From an uncultured Prevotella sp. (GTDB taxonomy: Bacteria; Bacteroidota; Bacteroidia; Bacteroidales; Bacteroidaceae), in contig CALFGU010000071.1 of the NCBI GenBank assembly GCA_937877685.1, forward strand, positions 1-25,623: DNA of 25,623 bases, in the 5' to 3' direction. Below are positions 7,606 to 15,126 of the stretch, piece after piece. Every line of letters begins with the position of its first letter. The first letter of the stretch is position 1. Under the pieces are notes generated by a model. That model was not told the origin of the DNA. It made no database searches and worked only from the letters and a program-made list of their open reading frames with translations. The position numbers and the translations under genes were made by a program.

Positions 7606-8133
7606 TTACTCAGTTTCAATTTCTTCTTCCTTTGGGCAATTTTCTTTAAGATATTCAAGTAGCATGTGAGTGGCTATAGAGGTGGCCGAAGCAAGGTTTT
7701 TGTCTCTACCGTTGTCTTCTTCAATCATTCTTGTCACAATATTATCTTTGCAACCAACCGCAATCCATATTGTGCCCACAAGAACGCCACTTCTTCCTCC
7801 ATCAGGACCGCCAGGACCAGCAAATCCGCTTATTGCTACGGAATAATCAGTTCCGAAAAGTTCATTCGCTCCTATTACCATTTGGCGAACAACTTCCTCA
7901 GACACGGGTGTTTCTTTTTCTATCACTTCTGAGTCAACCTTGAGAAGGTTTGTTTTAATTTCGTTTGCATAACAAATTAAGCCACCTTTGAAATAGGTTG
8001 AACTTCCAGGAACGGCAGTAATGGCTGAAGCAATACGTCCAGCGGTACAACTTTCAGCAGTTGAGAGTGTTTTACCACACTGCCACATAATATGATTTAT
8101 CTCTTTTGATGTAAGTTTGAGGTCAAGTTCCAT
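7606..8133 (-). CDS. pncC: nicotinamide-nucleotide amidohydrolase (CinA C-terminal domain protein, PncC)
   Basis: A 175-residue stand-alone CinA C-terminal domain. Motifs seen: TAESCTAGRIASAIT near the N-terminus, VPGSSTYFKGGLICYAN, PVSEEVVRQM, and the loop SGFAGPGGPDGG followed by VGTIWIAV. The family deamidates nicotinamide mononucleotide to nicotinate mononucleotide in NAD recycling. The N-terminal COG1058 domain of full-length CinA is absent. The gene is third in the order map-tsaD-pncC, 99 bp after tsaD, and ends 134 bp before rpmB. Confidence 0.9.
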   Translation of the reverse strand: MELDLKLTSKEINHIMWQCGKTLSTAESCTAGRIASAITAVPGSSTYFKGGLICYANEIKTNLLKVDSEVIEKETPVSEEVVRQMVIGANELFGTDYSVAISGFAGPGGPDGGRSGVLVGTIWIAVGCKDNIVTRMIEEDNGRDKNLASATSIATHMLLEYLKENCPKEEEIETE

Positions 8134-8232
8134 AGTTGTATTTTAGGTGTGTTGGGTGAAACTTTATTTCTAAGGGATGAAAATATTGTCACTGGATATG
8201 ATTCATGTGAAATATATATTTCTTCTTCCCCC

Positions 8233-9252
8233 TTAAACGGTTACTCGTGCATAAGCCGGTTTTTCAATCGGACAGAATTCTCCGTCAAGATATTTATAAT
8301 ATCCGTTTATGGCAATCATTCCTGCATTATCCGTTGTGTAACTAAATTTAGGAATGTAGATGTGCCATGTTTTGTTTTGTCCACGCACTTTAAATGCTTC
8401 GCGAAGTCCTGTGTTTGCAGAAACTCCTCCAGAAAGTGCTACATGGTTAATGCCTGTTTCTTTTACCGCTTGTTGCAATTTCTTAATTAGAATGTCAACG
8501 ATTGTTTTTTCTAAAGAGGCTGCTAAGTCATTGAGGTTGTTTTCAATGAAATTGGGGTCTTCCTTAATTTTATCTTTAAGGAAATAAAGGAAACTTGTTT
8601 TGAGTCCGCTAAAACTATAATCAAGTCCCTTAATATTGGGTTTGCTAAACTGAAAAGCCTTGGGATTTCCTTGACGTGCAAGTTTGTCGATGATGGGACC
8701 TCCAGGATAACCTAACCCCATTACCTTAGAGCATTTGTCGATTGCTTCGCCAGCCGCGTCGTCAATGGTTTGTCCGAGGATTTCCATCTTGTTATAGGCA
8801 GATACTTTGACAATCTGACTATTTCCCCCGCTCACCAATAAGCACAGGAAGGGGTAGGGTGGAGGATTGTGAACTTCTCCTTCTTCCTTAATGAAGTGTG
8901 CTAATATATGTCCGTGAAGATGGTTAGCTTCGATAAGTGGAATACCTAAACTAAGTGCTAACCCTTTTGCAAAACTAACACCTACGAGTAAGGATCCCAT
9001 AAGTCCAGGGCCTAATGTGACGGCTATGGCAGACAGTTCCTCTTTCTTAACATTTGCCTTTTTCAACGCTTGGTCAACAACGGGAACTATGTTCACTTGA
9101 TGTGCACGTGAAGCTAATTCAGGTACAACTCCCCCATAGGCTTCATGAATGGCTTGACTTGCTGTAACGTTACTCAAGAGCACGCCATCCTTAATGACGG
9201 CCGCAGAAGTGTCGTCGCAAGAAGATTCAATGCCAAGTATGATGATACTCAT
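8233..9252 (-). CDS. tsaD: tRNA N6-threonylcarbamoyladenosine transferase TsaD
   Basis: Transfers the threonylcarbamoyl group to A37 of tRNAs that read ANN codons, together with TsaB and TsaE, which are encoded elsewhere. The 339-residue product shows the ASKHA fold start ILGIESSCDDTSAAV, the metal-binding HLHGH (His111, His115), LVSGGNSQ, DDAAGEAIDK and the C-terminal segment SGGVSAN with a later Asp-Asn motif (TTDNAGMIA). The start is ATG 9250-9252. It follows map by 19 bp and is probably on the same transcript. Confidence 0.96.
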   Translation of the reverse strand: MSIIILGIESSCDDTSAAVIKDGVLLSNVTASQAIHEAYGGVVPELASRAHQVNIVPVVDQALKKANVKKEELSAIAVTLGPGLMGSLLVGVSFAKGLALSLGIPLIEANHLHGHILAHFIKEEGEVHNPPPYPFLCLLVSGGNSQIVKVSAYNKMEILGQTIDDAAGEAIDKCSKVMGLGYPGGPIIDKLARQGNPKAFQFSKPNIKGLDYSFSGLKTSFLYFLKDKIKEDPNFIENNLNDLAASLEKTIVDILIKKLQQAVKETGINHVALSGGVSANTGLREAFKVRGQNKTWHIYIPKFSYTTDNAGMIAINGYYKYLDGEFCPIEKPAYARVTV

Positions 9253-9271
9253 AAAAAGTTCTTAAAATGAA

Positions 9272-10129
9272 TTAGTGAGTGAGTATTTCTAATCCTGTTT
9301 CTGTTACAAGAAGTGTATGTTCCCATTGAGCAGAAGGTTTCTCATCTTCTGTGACTACGGTCCATCCATCTTCTTCATCAACAAAAACTTCATACGTCCC
9401 CATGTTAATCATAGGTTCAATGGTGAAGACCATTCCGGGGACAAGAAGCATGCCTTTTGAACGGGTGTTATAATGATCTACTTCAGGTTCTTCGTGAAAA
9501 GCCAAACCTGTGCCGTGTCCTGCCAAATCGCGAACTACGGAATAACCATTCTTACGTGCATGTTTTTCGATAGCCTTTCCGATTTCACCCACAAATCCCC
9601 ATGGTTTTGCGGCTTCCATTCCAATTTCAAGGCATTCTTTTGCAACTTTTACGAGTTTCTCACACTCGGGAGATGTTTTACCAACAATGAACATGCGACT
9701 CGCATCTGCGTAATACCCATCGAGAATGGTGGTGATGTCAACGTTTACGATATCTCCCTCAAAGAATTCTTCTTCGTCGGAGGGAATACCGTGACACACC
9801 ACTTCGTTAATGCTGATACAACAACTCTTAGGGAATCCCTCATATCCGAGGCAAGCGGGAATAGCGCCTTTGCTGATGATAAAATCATGTATCATTTTAT
9901 CTAATTCAGCAGTAGTCATACCTACCTTTATATGTTGTTCTGCTAAGTCAAGTGCGGCTGTATTAATGATTCCGGCTTTGCGAATGCCTTCAATTTGTTC
10001 GGGTGTCTTTATTAAATCGCGAGTTGGCACCAAGATGCCTTTGTCTTGATATTCCAAGATGCGCTTGTCAAGTTCCGTAATAGGTTGCCCATTGGGAACC
10101 ACCCACCTGTTTTTTCGTTTCTTCGCCAT
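9272..10129 (-). CDS. map: type I methionine aminopeptidase
   Basis: Removes the initiator Met from new proteins. From ATG 10127-10129 the product is 285 residues. The five metal ligands are Asp131, Asp142, His205, Glu238 and Glu270, with spacings of 11, 63, 33 and 32 residues, nearly those of E. coli MetAP. The motif GHGTGLAFHEEP surrounds His205. About 35 extra N-terminal residues, starting MAKKRKNRWVVPNG, precede the catalytic fold. The frame can extend 3 codons upstream through a TTG, but the ATG was preferred. A -7 promoter element is 18 bp upstream. Confidence 0.95.
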   Translation of the reverse strand: MAKKRKNRWVVPNGQPITELDKRILEYQDKGILVPTRDLIKTPEQIEGIRKAGIINTAALDLAEQHIKVGMTTAELDKMIHDFIISKGAIPACLGYEGFPKSCCISINEVVCHGIPSDEEEFFEGDIVNVDITTILDGYYADASRMFIVGKTSPECEKLVKVAKECLEIGMEAAKPWGFVGEIGKAIEKHARKNGYSVVRDLAGHGTGLAFHEEPEVDHYNTRSKGMLLVPGMVFTIEPMINMGTYEVFVDEEDGWTVVTEDEKPSAQWEHTLLVTETGLEILTH

Positions 10130-10146
10130 AAGTTGCAATTTTAGCG

Positions 10147-10154
10147 CAAAGTTA
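10147..10154 (-). promoter_or_regulatory. -7 promoter element upstream of map
   Basis: The minus strand reads TAACTTTG followed by C, an exact TAnnTTTG match, 17 bp before the map start. The leader would be very short. No -33 TTTG is seen at the right spacing. Confidence 0.5.
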
Positions 10155-10264
10155 CAATTTTAAATTGTATTGTGTGTGACGATAAGTCGAAAACGGTTAG
10201 AGATTAAGTTAAATTTAGATTTAGACTTAGATTTTTCGTCTATTTTGACTCTCATATAAAAATA

Positions 10265-10330
10265 GACATGTAATAAAATTGTTATATAAATTCAATGTAA
10301 AAATCCATATAACAAATTTTATTACATGTC
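10265..10330. repeat. 66-bp AT-rich near-perfect palindrome
   Basis: GACATGTAATAAAATT (10265-10280) is repeated in exact reverse complement at 10315-10330. After a single-base bulge (10314) pairing resumes over about 7 bp (10281-10287 with 10307-10313), leaving a loop of about 19 bases. It lies in the 330-bp gap between the Sel1 gene (stop at 10460) and map, about 130 bp after the Sel1 stop. There is no T-run next to it, so it is not a classical terminator. The rest of the gap (10130-10459) shows no gene on either strand. Confidence 0.65.
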
Positions 10331-10459
10331 ACGCAAAATATAATTCTCAAACTAATATCCTTTAACAATAAGCATATCTCATTTGTAAACATCTTTATTG
10401 TAAAGAGATATAGGAGAACGAGAATTATTTATGATCATTGTATGTCTTTCTTTAGTTTA

Positions 10460-11788
10460 CTATTGAAACTTCTTATTCCATACAACATTATTGGCTCTTA
10501 TCTGGCCATTACCATAGTCACACTTTATTGTGAAGCAGACGCAATCTAAAGTGCCAGATGATGGGAAATTATCGTCGGAAGTTACCGATATAAGGGCATC
10601 TTCATGTCCTTTTATGCCTAATTTCGAGTCTGTATTGAAGATTATTACTTCGACATTATATTTTTTCCCATTATATCTTATATAAGCATCTTCAGCTAAT
10701 GTAATTCTTCCTGTAGGATTAGGTGAGGTGTTGTATACTGAAAATGTAAACCATAGTTTACCGCCACGGTGTTCTACTCTGAAATGTTTGATCTTAAATA
10801 CGTTACCTCCTGTTAACTTAAGCTCTTTTAGTTTCTTTTGATAATCCCAGCGTTCTGCTCTTTCTATATAATCTTTTAATATCACATTTTTGAAGAAATT
10901 TGGGAAGTCATTTTTGTTTAAGTGTCCATCTTTTCCATCTTCATTGTTCTTATACAGATTTTCGTAGAGTAGGCTATACATCTCGTCATTCACAGCTTTT
11001 GAGTAAATACTTAAAGCTTTTTCAGCATCCATCGGAATTCCCAAACCTTCAGCATGTACCATGGATAATAAAAGACTTGTAGGTCTTGTATTATTAGAAT
11101 TATACGTGTTATTAAGCAAGGTGGCAATTTCCTTTTGCTTGATTGAGTCATTTGCTTTGATGAACAACATAACGTCATCTAAGTAATTTATAGTCCACTT
11201 TATTTTTGTATTCTTGTTTGACCATAGTTCATTACAGAATAGTGAAATAATAGAGTCTGGCGCTATCTTACATTCACTAAGTAATGATTCATAAAAATCA
11301 TTCTTAAGTTCTTCATCAACATCACCTTGGTTTTGATAGATTACCTGCCACCCTTTAAACTTATCTGCTTTTAAGTTTCCTTTGCCGTGATATAGATATA
11401 AACCGTATTTTGAATGCAAAGAACTAGGTAGTGTTTGCGTTTCATATTTGTTTGTTAGAAGTTGAGCGGCTTGTACTTGCTTATTTGTTTGGTCATAATA
11501 ATTAAATAAAGCCACCACCGAAGGTTCGTAATTAGCTTCAGCAGCCATTTTGTAATATTTTTCTGCTTGCTTTTCGCTCTTAATAACTCCTTTTCCTTCC
11601 AAGAATAGACCAGCAGCCAAATGCATAGCTTCCGCATTACCTGCTTCTGCCAATGGACGCAAAAGTTTTGCTGCCTCCAAATATGATTCAATTTCAATAT
11701 ATCTTTTTGCTCTGCTTAATTCATATTCTTGAGCATAACTTGTCGTTACCATAAGTAGGTAACTTATGATAATTAAAAATCTTTTCAT
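10460..11788 (-). CDS. exported Sel1-repeat protein with C-terminal beta-rich domain
   Basis: A 442-residue protein. Residues 1-19 form a signal peptide (MKRFLIIISYLLMVTTSYAQ) without a lipobox, so the product should be periplasmic or secreted. Residues 20-100 contain Sel1/TPR-like units: AAKLLRPLAEAGNAEAMHLA, then EGKGVIKSEKQAEKYYKMAA. Another unit (GLGIPMDAEKALSIYSKAV) appears further along. The last 115 residues look like a beta-sandwich beginning FKIKHFRVEHRGGKLWFTFS. Sel1 repeats mediate protein contacts, and no catalytic motif is seen. The gene begins 7 bp after the WG-repeat lipoprotein gene and probably shares its transcript. A joint role at the cell envelope is inference; I do not recognise a specific function. 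Confidence 0.8.
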   Translation of the reverse strand: MKRFLIIISYLLMVTTSYAQEYELSRAKRYIEIESYLEAAKLLRPLAEAGNAEAMHLAAGLFLEGKGVIKSEKQAEKYYKMAAEANYEPSVVALFNYYDQTNKQVQAAQLLTNKYETQTLPSSLHSKYGLYLYHGKGNLKADKFKGWQVIYQNQGDVDEELKNDFYESLLSECKIAPDSIISLFCNELWSNKNTKIKWTINYLDDVMLFIKANDSIKQKEIATLLNNTYNSNNTRPTSLLLSMVHAEGLGIPMDAEKALSIYSKAVNDEMYSLLYENLYKNNEDGKDGHLNKNDFPNFFKNVILKDYIERAERWDYQKKLKELKLTGGNVFKIKHFRVEHRGGKLWFTFSVYNTSPNPTGRITLAEDAYIRYNGKKYNVEVIIFNTDSKLGIKGHEDALISVTSDDNFPSSGTLDCVCFTIKCDYGNGQIRANNVVWNKKFQ

Positions 11789-11795
11789 AGTAATT

Positions 11796-13520
11796 TTAGT
11801 TTATGTCGCAACAATCCGTATTAAATTCTGAATAATTTCTATTAGGATATATGTATATACTGAATTGATCACTAATAATTCCTACAACTGTATAGGAGTT
11901 GCCATTACGAGCTTCAAAACCATCGTCAAGTTCTTTAAATCCTTTTTTAATCAATTCTTCTCCTATCTTCTTTTGTAAATTCTTTTTGAAATTTTCATCT
12001 ACATAAAAAGGAATATCCTTAAATTCTATATCAATCACATCTATTTGCGCATCGTTATTCCAACCCCAACCATCTGAAACGATTTTTCGATAGGCAAACC
12101 AACCATCGCTGATAATTTCTTCATGGTGTTTCTCTACTTGGGGACGTTCATTGAAGGTAACGCTGATTTCAGTTGTGTATGAATTTATAGTATCATTAGG
12201 AAGTTCTATATATTTTTTATAACGAAGATGTTCTTGTGGTTTTAAATTGTAAATTGATGCAATATCTTTTGGTAAAGTTTTTCCTTTGAAAGGGATGAAT
12301 CCAGTAGAGTCGATTTTTTGTACAAACTCTTTTGCGATTTGCTCTACATCAATATATATAATTTGATTTCTTCCCCTCACATTAATGTTATTAAATTCGA
12401 CGTTTTTGACTTCTTCGCCTTTTTGAGTAACCAAATAAAAGACTTTATCATATACAATGTATTTGTCGCCTAATTTTAAGAATGTAAACCGTCCAAAATT
12501 TTTATCTGAAATTTGATTGTCATTTATATCAACAATTTTCCATTCACTACTTTCATTAGATTCAACAGCAAACTGTCCATTCCCTAAATATTGAATTTTG
12601 CTATATTTTCCAGGTCTTATTAAACTTTCTCCTTGTTCGTTAATGACACATACGTTATCATTCTTATCCATCACCACCGCTATTCCATCTTTAAACAAGT
12701 ACCCCTTAGTTCCACAATTAGACTCGCTTCCTTTTTTATATATCTTTCTTGGACGTAATGCTATTTCACCATTTTTGTTTAAATAAACTAATGCTCTTTC
12801 TTCATTTGCTTCATTGACAGCTATCATTCCGTTGCTGAATGAATAGTCATAGTCAAAGTGATATTGGTTTTCATCTATTTTACCATAAACAACGTCTCCA
12901 GACGTGTCGATGATGTCCCATTCATAAGAAGTTTTTTCTCGTTTCACAAGAGCTAGACCATCCGAAAAATGTTTTGCATTATAGTATGTTGCAGGGATTA
13001 TGATGTTTCCCTCTTCATCTAAATATCCGTACAATCCTTTATTATTTTTATAAAGAAACCTATCATGATGTGCAACGATTTTATCTGGAAGTGAAACCTC
13101 ACATATATCTTTAGGCAGAGTTTTTATAATTTCACCTTTTTCATTTATAATTTGTATTGGATTATTTCCGTCGCAGACGAAAGCCTTATTGTTAACAAAA
13201 CGTAAGGCTTGACCATATTCAGAACTAATAATTGGACGTTTGGGGGAATGAATGCTAAAGAGTTGGTATAGTTTGTCAGAATTAGAATATACCCAATAAG
13301 TCCCGTTTTCAGTAATAGGACTAATTTCAGTATCTAAAGAATATTCTCTGTCTACTACAATATTACCCTCTTCATCTACAATACTCCAATTGTCCCCTGC
13401 GGCTATTTGAACAGGTAGGTATTTAGAAGAGTTTTCTTCATTTGAAGACTTGTTACAACTAATGAAACAAAATGCTACCAGAATGAGTGAAGCACCAACA
13501 TTAAAAATACTTGTTTTCAT
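11796..13520 (-). CDS. WG-repeat lipoprotein
   Basis: A 574-residue protein with a lipoprotein signal: basic start, hydrophobic core, and Cys22 in FISC followed by NKSS. At least five WG-type repeats are visible between about residues 35 and 330, each with an aromatic or Gly pair, a -D/N-E-x-G-x-I turn and a -Y- strand (for example YGYLDEEGNIIIPATYY and NGEIALRP). The C-terminal 150 residues differ: two similar Trp-containing segments (SDGWFAY, SDGWGWN), a helix rich in Lys, and a Tyr-rich tail. WG repeats form beta structures thought to bind proteins or ligands, with no known catalysis. The gene is first in a pair with the Sel1-repeat protein. A strong terminator lies 69 bp upstream, so the pair needs its own promoter, but I see no clear -7 box in between. 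Confidence 0.82.
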   Translation of the reverse strand: MKTSIFNVGASLILVAFCFISCNKSSNEENSSKYLPVQIAAGDNWSIVDEEGNIVVDREYSLDTEISPITENGTYWVYSNSDKLYQLFSIHSPKRPIISSEYGQALRFVNNKAFVCDGNNPIQIINEKGEIIKTLPKDICEVSLPDKIVAHHDRFLYKNNKGLYGYLDEEGNIIIPATYYNAKHFSDGLALVKREKTSYEWDIIDTSGDVVYGKIDENQYHFDYDYSFSNGMIAVNEANEERALVYLNKNGEIALRPRKIYKKGSESNCGTKGYLFKDGIAVVMDKNDNVCVINEQGESLIRPGKYSKIQYLGNGQFAVESNESSEWKIVDINDNQISDKNFGRFTFLKLGDKYIVYDKVFYLVTQKGEEVKNVEFNNINVRGRNQIIYIDVEQIAKEFVQKIDSTGFIPFKGKTLPKDIASIYNLKPQEHLRYKKYIELPNDTINSYTTEISVTFNERPQVEKHHEEIISDGWFAYRKIVSDGWGWNNDAQIDVIDIEFKDIPFYVDENFKKNLQKKIGEELIKKGFKELDDGFEARNGNSYTVVGIISDQFSIYIYPNRNYSEFNTDCCDIN

Positions 13521-13588
13521 TTTTATGTTATTTTCCTTTGGGCTTCACAGAAGGACGTTAATTATAATTAATCGTTTTTTTTACACAC

Positions 13589-13622
13589 AAAAAAGCGTGA
13601 AGCCATCAGTGCTCGCTTCACG
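13589..13622 (-). terminator. intrinsic terminator overlapping the end of a possible small gene
   Basis: CGTGAAGC (13596-13603) pairs exactly with GCTTCACG (13615-13622) around an 11-base loop. On the minus strand it is followed by six T (A on the plus strand, 13589-13594). The stop codon of the 42-residue frame lies inside the first arm. It also insulates the WG/Sel1 pair from upstream transcription. Confidence 0.85.
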
Positions 13623-13746
13623 TCTTGGGGCTCGTAGGAAAGTGCCCGTAATATCGAAGACGAGCAACAATGAAACTCCACGCGAATATGTAAAAACCAA
13701 CAACAATCGTAAGCCAATGAGCCAACGAGTTGATTGGAATAAACAC
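13618..13746 (-). CDS. possible 42-residue membrane peptide with GTG start
   Basis: The frame from GTG 13744-13746 to TGA 13618-13620 reads MFIPINSLAHWLTIVVGFYI, then FAWSFIVARLRYYG and a Pro/Thr tail ending SPKT. It has one hydrophobic helix of about 20 residues followed by Arg-Leu-Arg, which suits a small inner-membrane protein. It ends directly in a strong terminator, as a real gene would. Against it: there is no ATG, the frame stays open upstream for only about 22 codons before a TAG, and no ribosome binding site stands out. It may instead be the remnant of a longer membrane protein, or the transcript may be an RNA ending at this hairpin. I know no family for it. Bases 13747-13963 upstream show nothing else. 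Confidence 0.35.
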   Translation of the reverse strand: MFIPINSLAHWLTIVVGFYIFAWSFIVARLRYYGHFPTSPKT

Positions 13747-13963
13747 ATTCCATAGAGCGTCATCTGTTGCAATGTTCTTGATATTACTTTGTTTGAAATT
13801 TTCCTACGATTTCAAGACATCAGAACCAAAGCATAAGATACGCTTTTCTATTATGTAAAGTCAATGCTGAATGTTATTAACTTCATCAAGCATGACTCTG
13901 CAAATTTAAGTAAATTTTAATAACAACAAGAATGTTTTCATTAATAATATCCGATTAATTTAA

Positions 13964-14632
13964 TCAATTAAACGTCCAACACTTCAAACTCTCAAGTGCA
14001 TTCGCGAAGTTTGTCAGTCCTTTGCGAGAGTAGTTAAGAACGTCTTCTAAAGCGCTCTGATTTCCGTCATAGCAATTAATAATAAGGAGTATGCGCTTCG
14101 TCTCGGGTGAAATCATGGTGCGTACGCTATCGCTTGTAGGTGTGGCAATGCCACCTTCTGAATCGCGATAGACGGGGAGGTTTTCAATGTTGAGCGGTCC
14201 TCGACCAATTCCCTCGTAAATTTCATCAGCTTTTCCGATGCCTAATGTAAGCGTGTCGCCTATGATTTTGTCTGCATCGAGCATAGCCGTGGAATACCCA
14301 CAATAAAGAGACACAAGATTCCCAAGGTCAACGAGTTGGTCAATGCTATAAAGACTTTTGCCTTGCAAAATGCGACGCGCGAGTTGCTCACATGCGGGGC
14401 GATATCTGCTTGGGTCTTTGCCTGCTTTGCGATAGGCGTCTCTTGTTGCTTTAATCCCACTCTGCTCTTTGATGCTATCGGTTGTGAATTGTTCTTGAAG
14501 AGATTTTGAAATACATTCAATTTCGTTCCAAAGTTCAGGAGTTGTTGGTGAATTCGTCACTTCTGCCAAAATTGCTCCACCGATAAAGTTGGGGCAAATC
14601 TCGCGAAACTCTGAGGATATGTTTATCTGCAT
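13964..14632 (-). CDS. stand-alone B3/4 domain protein (phenylalanyl-tRNA synthetase beta-like)
   Basis: From ATG 14630-14632 the product is 222 residues. The central part, KATRDAYRKAGKDPSRYRPA followed by CEQLARRILQGKSLYSIDQL and VDLGNLVSLYCGYSTAMLDA, is the B3/4 domain found in the beta subunit of phenylalanyl-tRNA synthetase and as a free-standing COG3382-type protein. The stand-alone forms are proposed to act on tRNA or misacylated tRNA; their substrate is generally not established. The frame could be extended to 14662 through a TTG codon, but the ATG gives the better N-terminus (MQINISSEFREI). The gene begins 33 bp after the 63-residue gene, so the two are probably cotranscribed. Confidence 0.85.
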   Translation of the reverse strand: MQINISSEFREICPNFIGGAILAEVTNSPTTPELWNEIECISKSLQEQFTTDSIKEQSGIKATRDAYRKAGKDPSRYRPACEQLARRILQGKSLYSIDQLVDLGNLVSLYCGYSTAMLDADKIIGDTLTLGIGKADEIYEGIGRGPLNIENLPVYRDSEGGIATPTSDSVRTMISPETKRILLIINCYDGNQSALEDVLNYSRKGLTNFANALESLKCWTFN

Positions 14633-14665
14633 GATTCGTAAGTTAAGGTTGAAAGATTCCAATGA

Positions 14666-14857
14666 TTAATTCAATGATTCTTTAAAATCAGTAATTATTT
14701 TGCGCTTTTCTTCATCGGGAATGTTTGTGAAATGTTTTTCCAAATGCTTCTCAAACGCCTTAAGGGCAATTGTGCGCATGGATGCCTTTCCTGCTCTCAC
14801 GCCGCTCTGATAACTATTTGTGGTAAGAGGTGAACGATTGAAATTTCCGTCTGCCAT
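14666..14857 (-). CDS. small basic hypothetical protein, 63 residues
   Basis: From ATG 14855-14857 the frame encodes 63 residues beginning MADGNFNRSPLTTNSYQSG. A flexible polar N-terminus is followed by an amphipathic helical second half rich in Lys and Glu (KAFEKHLEKHFTNIPDEEKR). There is no signal peptide, membrane helix or Cys. Its position just ahead of the B3/4-domain gene, on the same strand and 33 bp away, suggests a shared transcript. I do not recognise the family. The well-spaced hydrophobic positions and the normal codon use make it a probable real gene. Confidence 0.65.
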   Translation of the reverse strand: MADGNFNRSPLTTNSYQSGVRAGKASMRTIALKAFEKHLEKHFTNIPDEEKRKIITDFKESLN

Positions 14858-14886
14858 GTGTAATGCGTCTTGAAAATCAGTGTTTC

Positions 14887-14945
14887 ACTAAGTCTCAAAG
14901 AATTTTAATTAAGTGAGACATAATTTTAATTAAGTGAGACTTAGT
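14887..14945. repeat. tandem 19-bp direct repeat inside an 11-bp inverted repeat
   Basis: AATTTTAATTAAGTGAGAC occurs twice, at 14901-14919 and 14922-14940, with a period of 21 bp (two helical turns). Flanking this, ACTAAGTCTCA (14887-14897) is the exact complement of 14935-14945, so the half-site TGAGAC occurs twice in one direction and once inverted. It lies 30-88 bp upstream of the 63-residue gene, where an operator would be expected. T-residues following 14945 would also allow a weak plus-strand terminator. Confidence 0.6.
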
Positions 14946-15023
14946 TTTTGCGATAACTGATTTAGTTTTTGGGGTTATTAACTAAGTGAAGAATATAGGG
15001 GAGTTAACCATTGTATATAGCAA

Positions 15024-15108
15024 ATTAAGTATACTCAAAACAAATTTATTTTTGAACGTAAACACCCTGTTTTCAAAAGGTAAATAAATTTATCTTGGTA
15101 TACTTAAT
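15024..15108. repeat. 85-bp AT-rich imperfect palindrome after the C69 dipeptidase gene
   Basis: Three nested pairs of arms are visible. ATTAAGTATAC (15024-15034) pairs with 15098-15108, AAATTTATTT (15042-15051) pairs with 15082-15091, and an inner TTTTGA pairs with TCAAAA near 15073-15078. Short mismatched stretches separate them. It starts 19 bp after the stop of the dipeptidase gene in the direction of transcription. Folded in RNA it could protect or end that transcript, though it lacks a clean T-run. It may also be a small mobile palindromic element. Confidence 0.55.
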
Positions 15109-15126
15109 CTGTTAGTTCACTTGTTT

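Noticed and set aside
13568..13772. 61- and 63-codon minus-strand frames
   Set aside because: Both run through the terminator hairpin and T-run and have many Cys/Trp in unlikely patterns; the third frame ending at the hairpin is the more plausible one.
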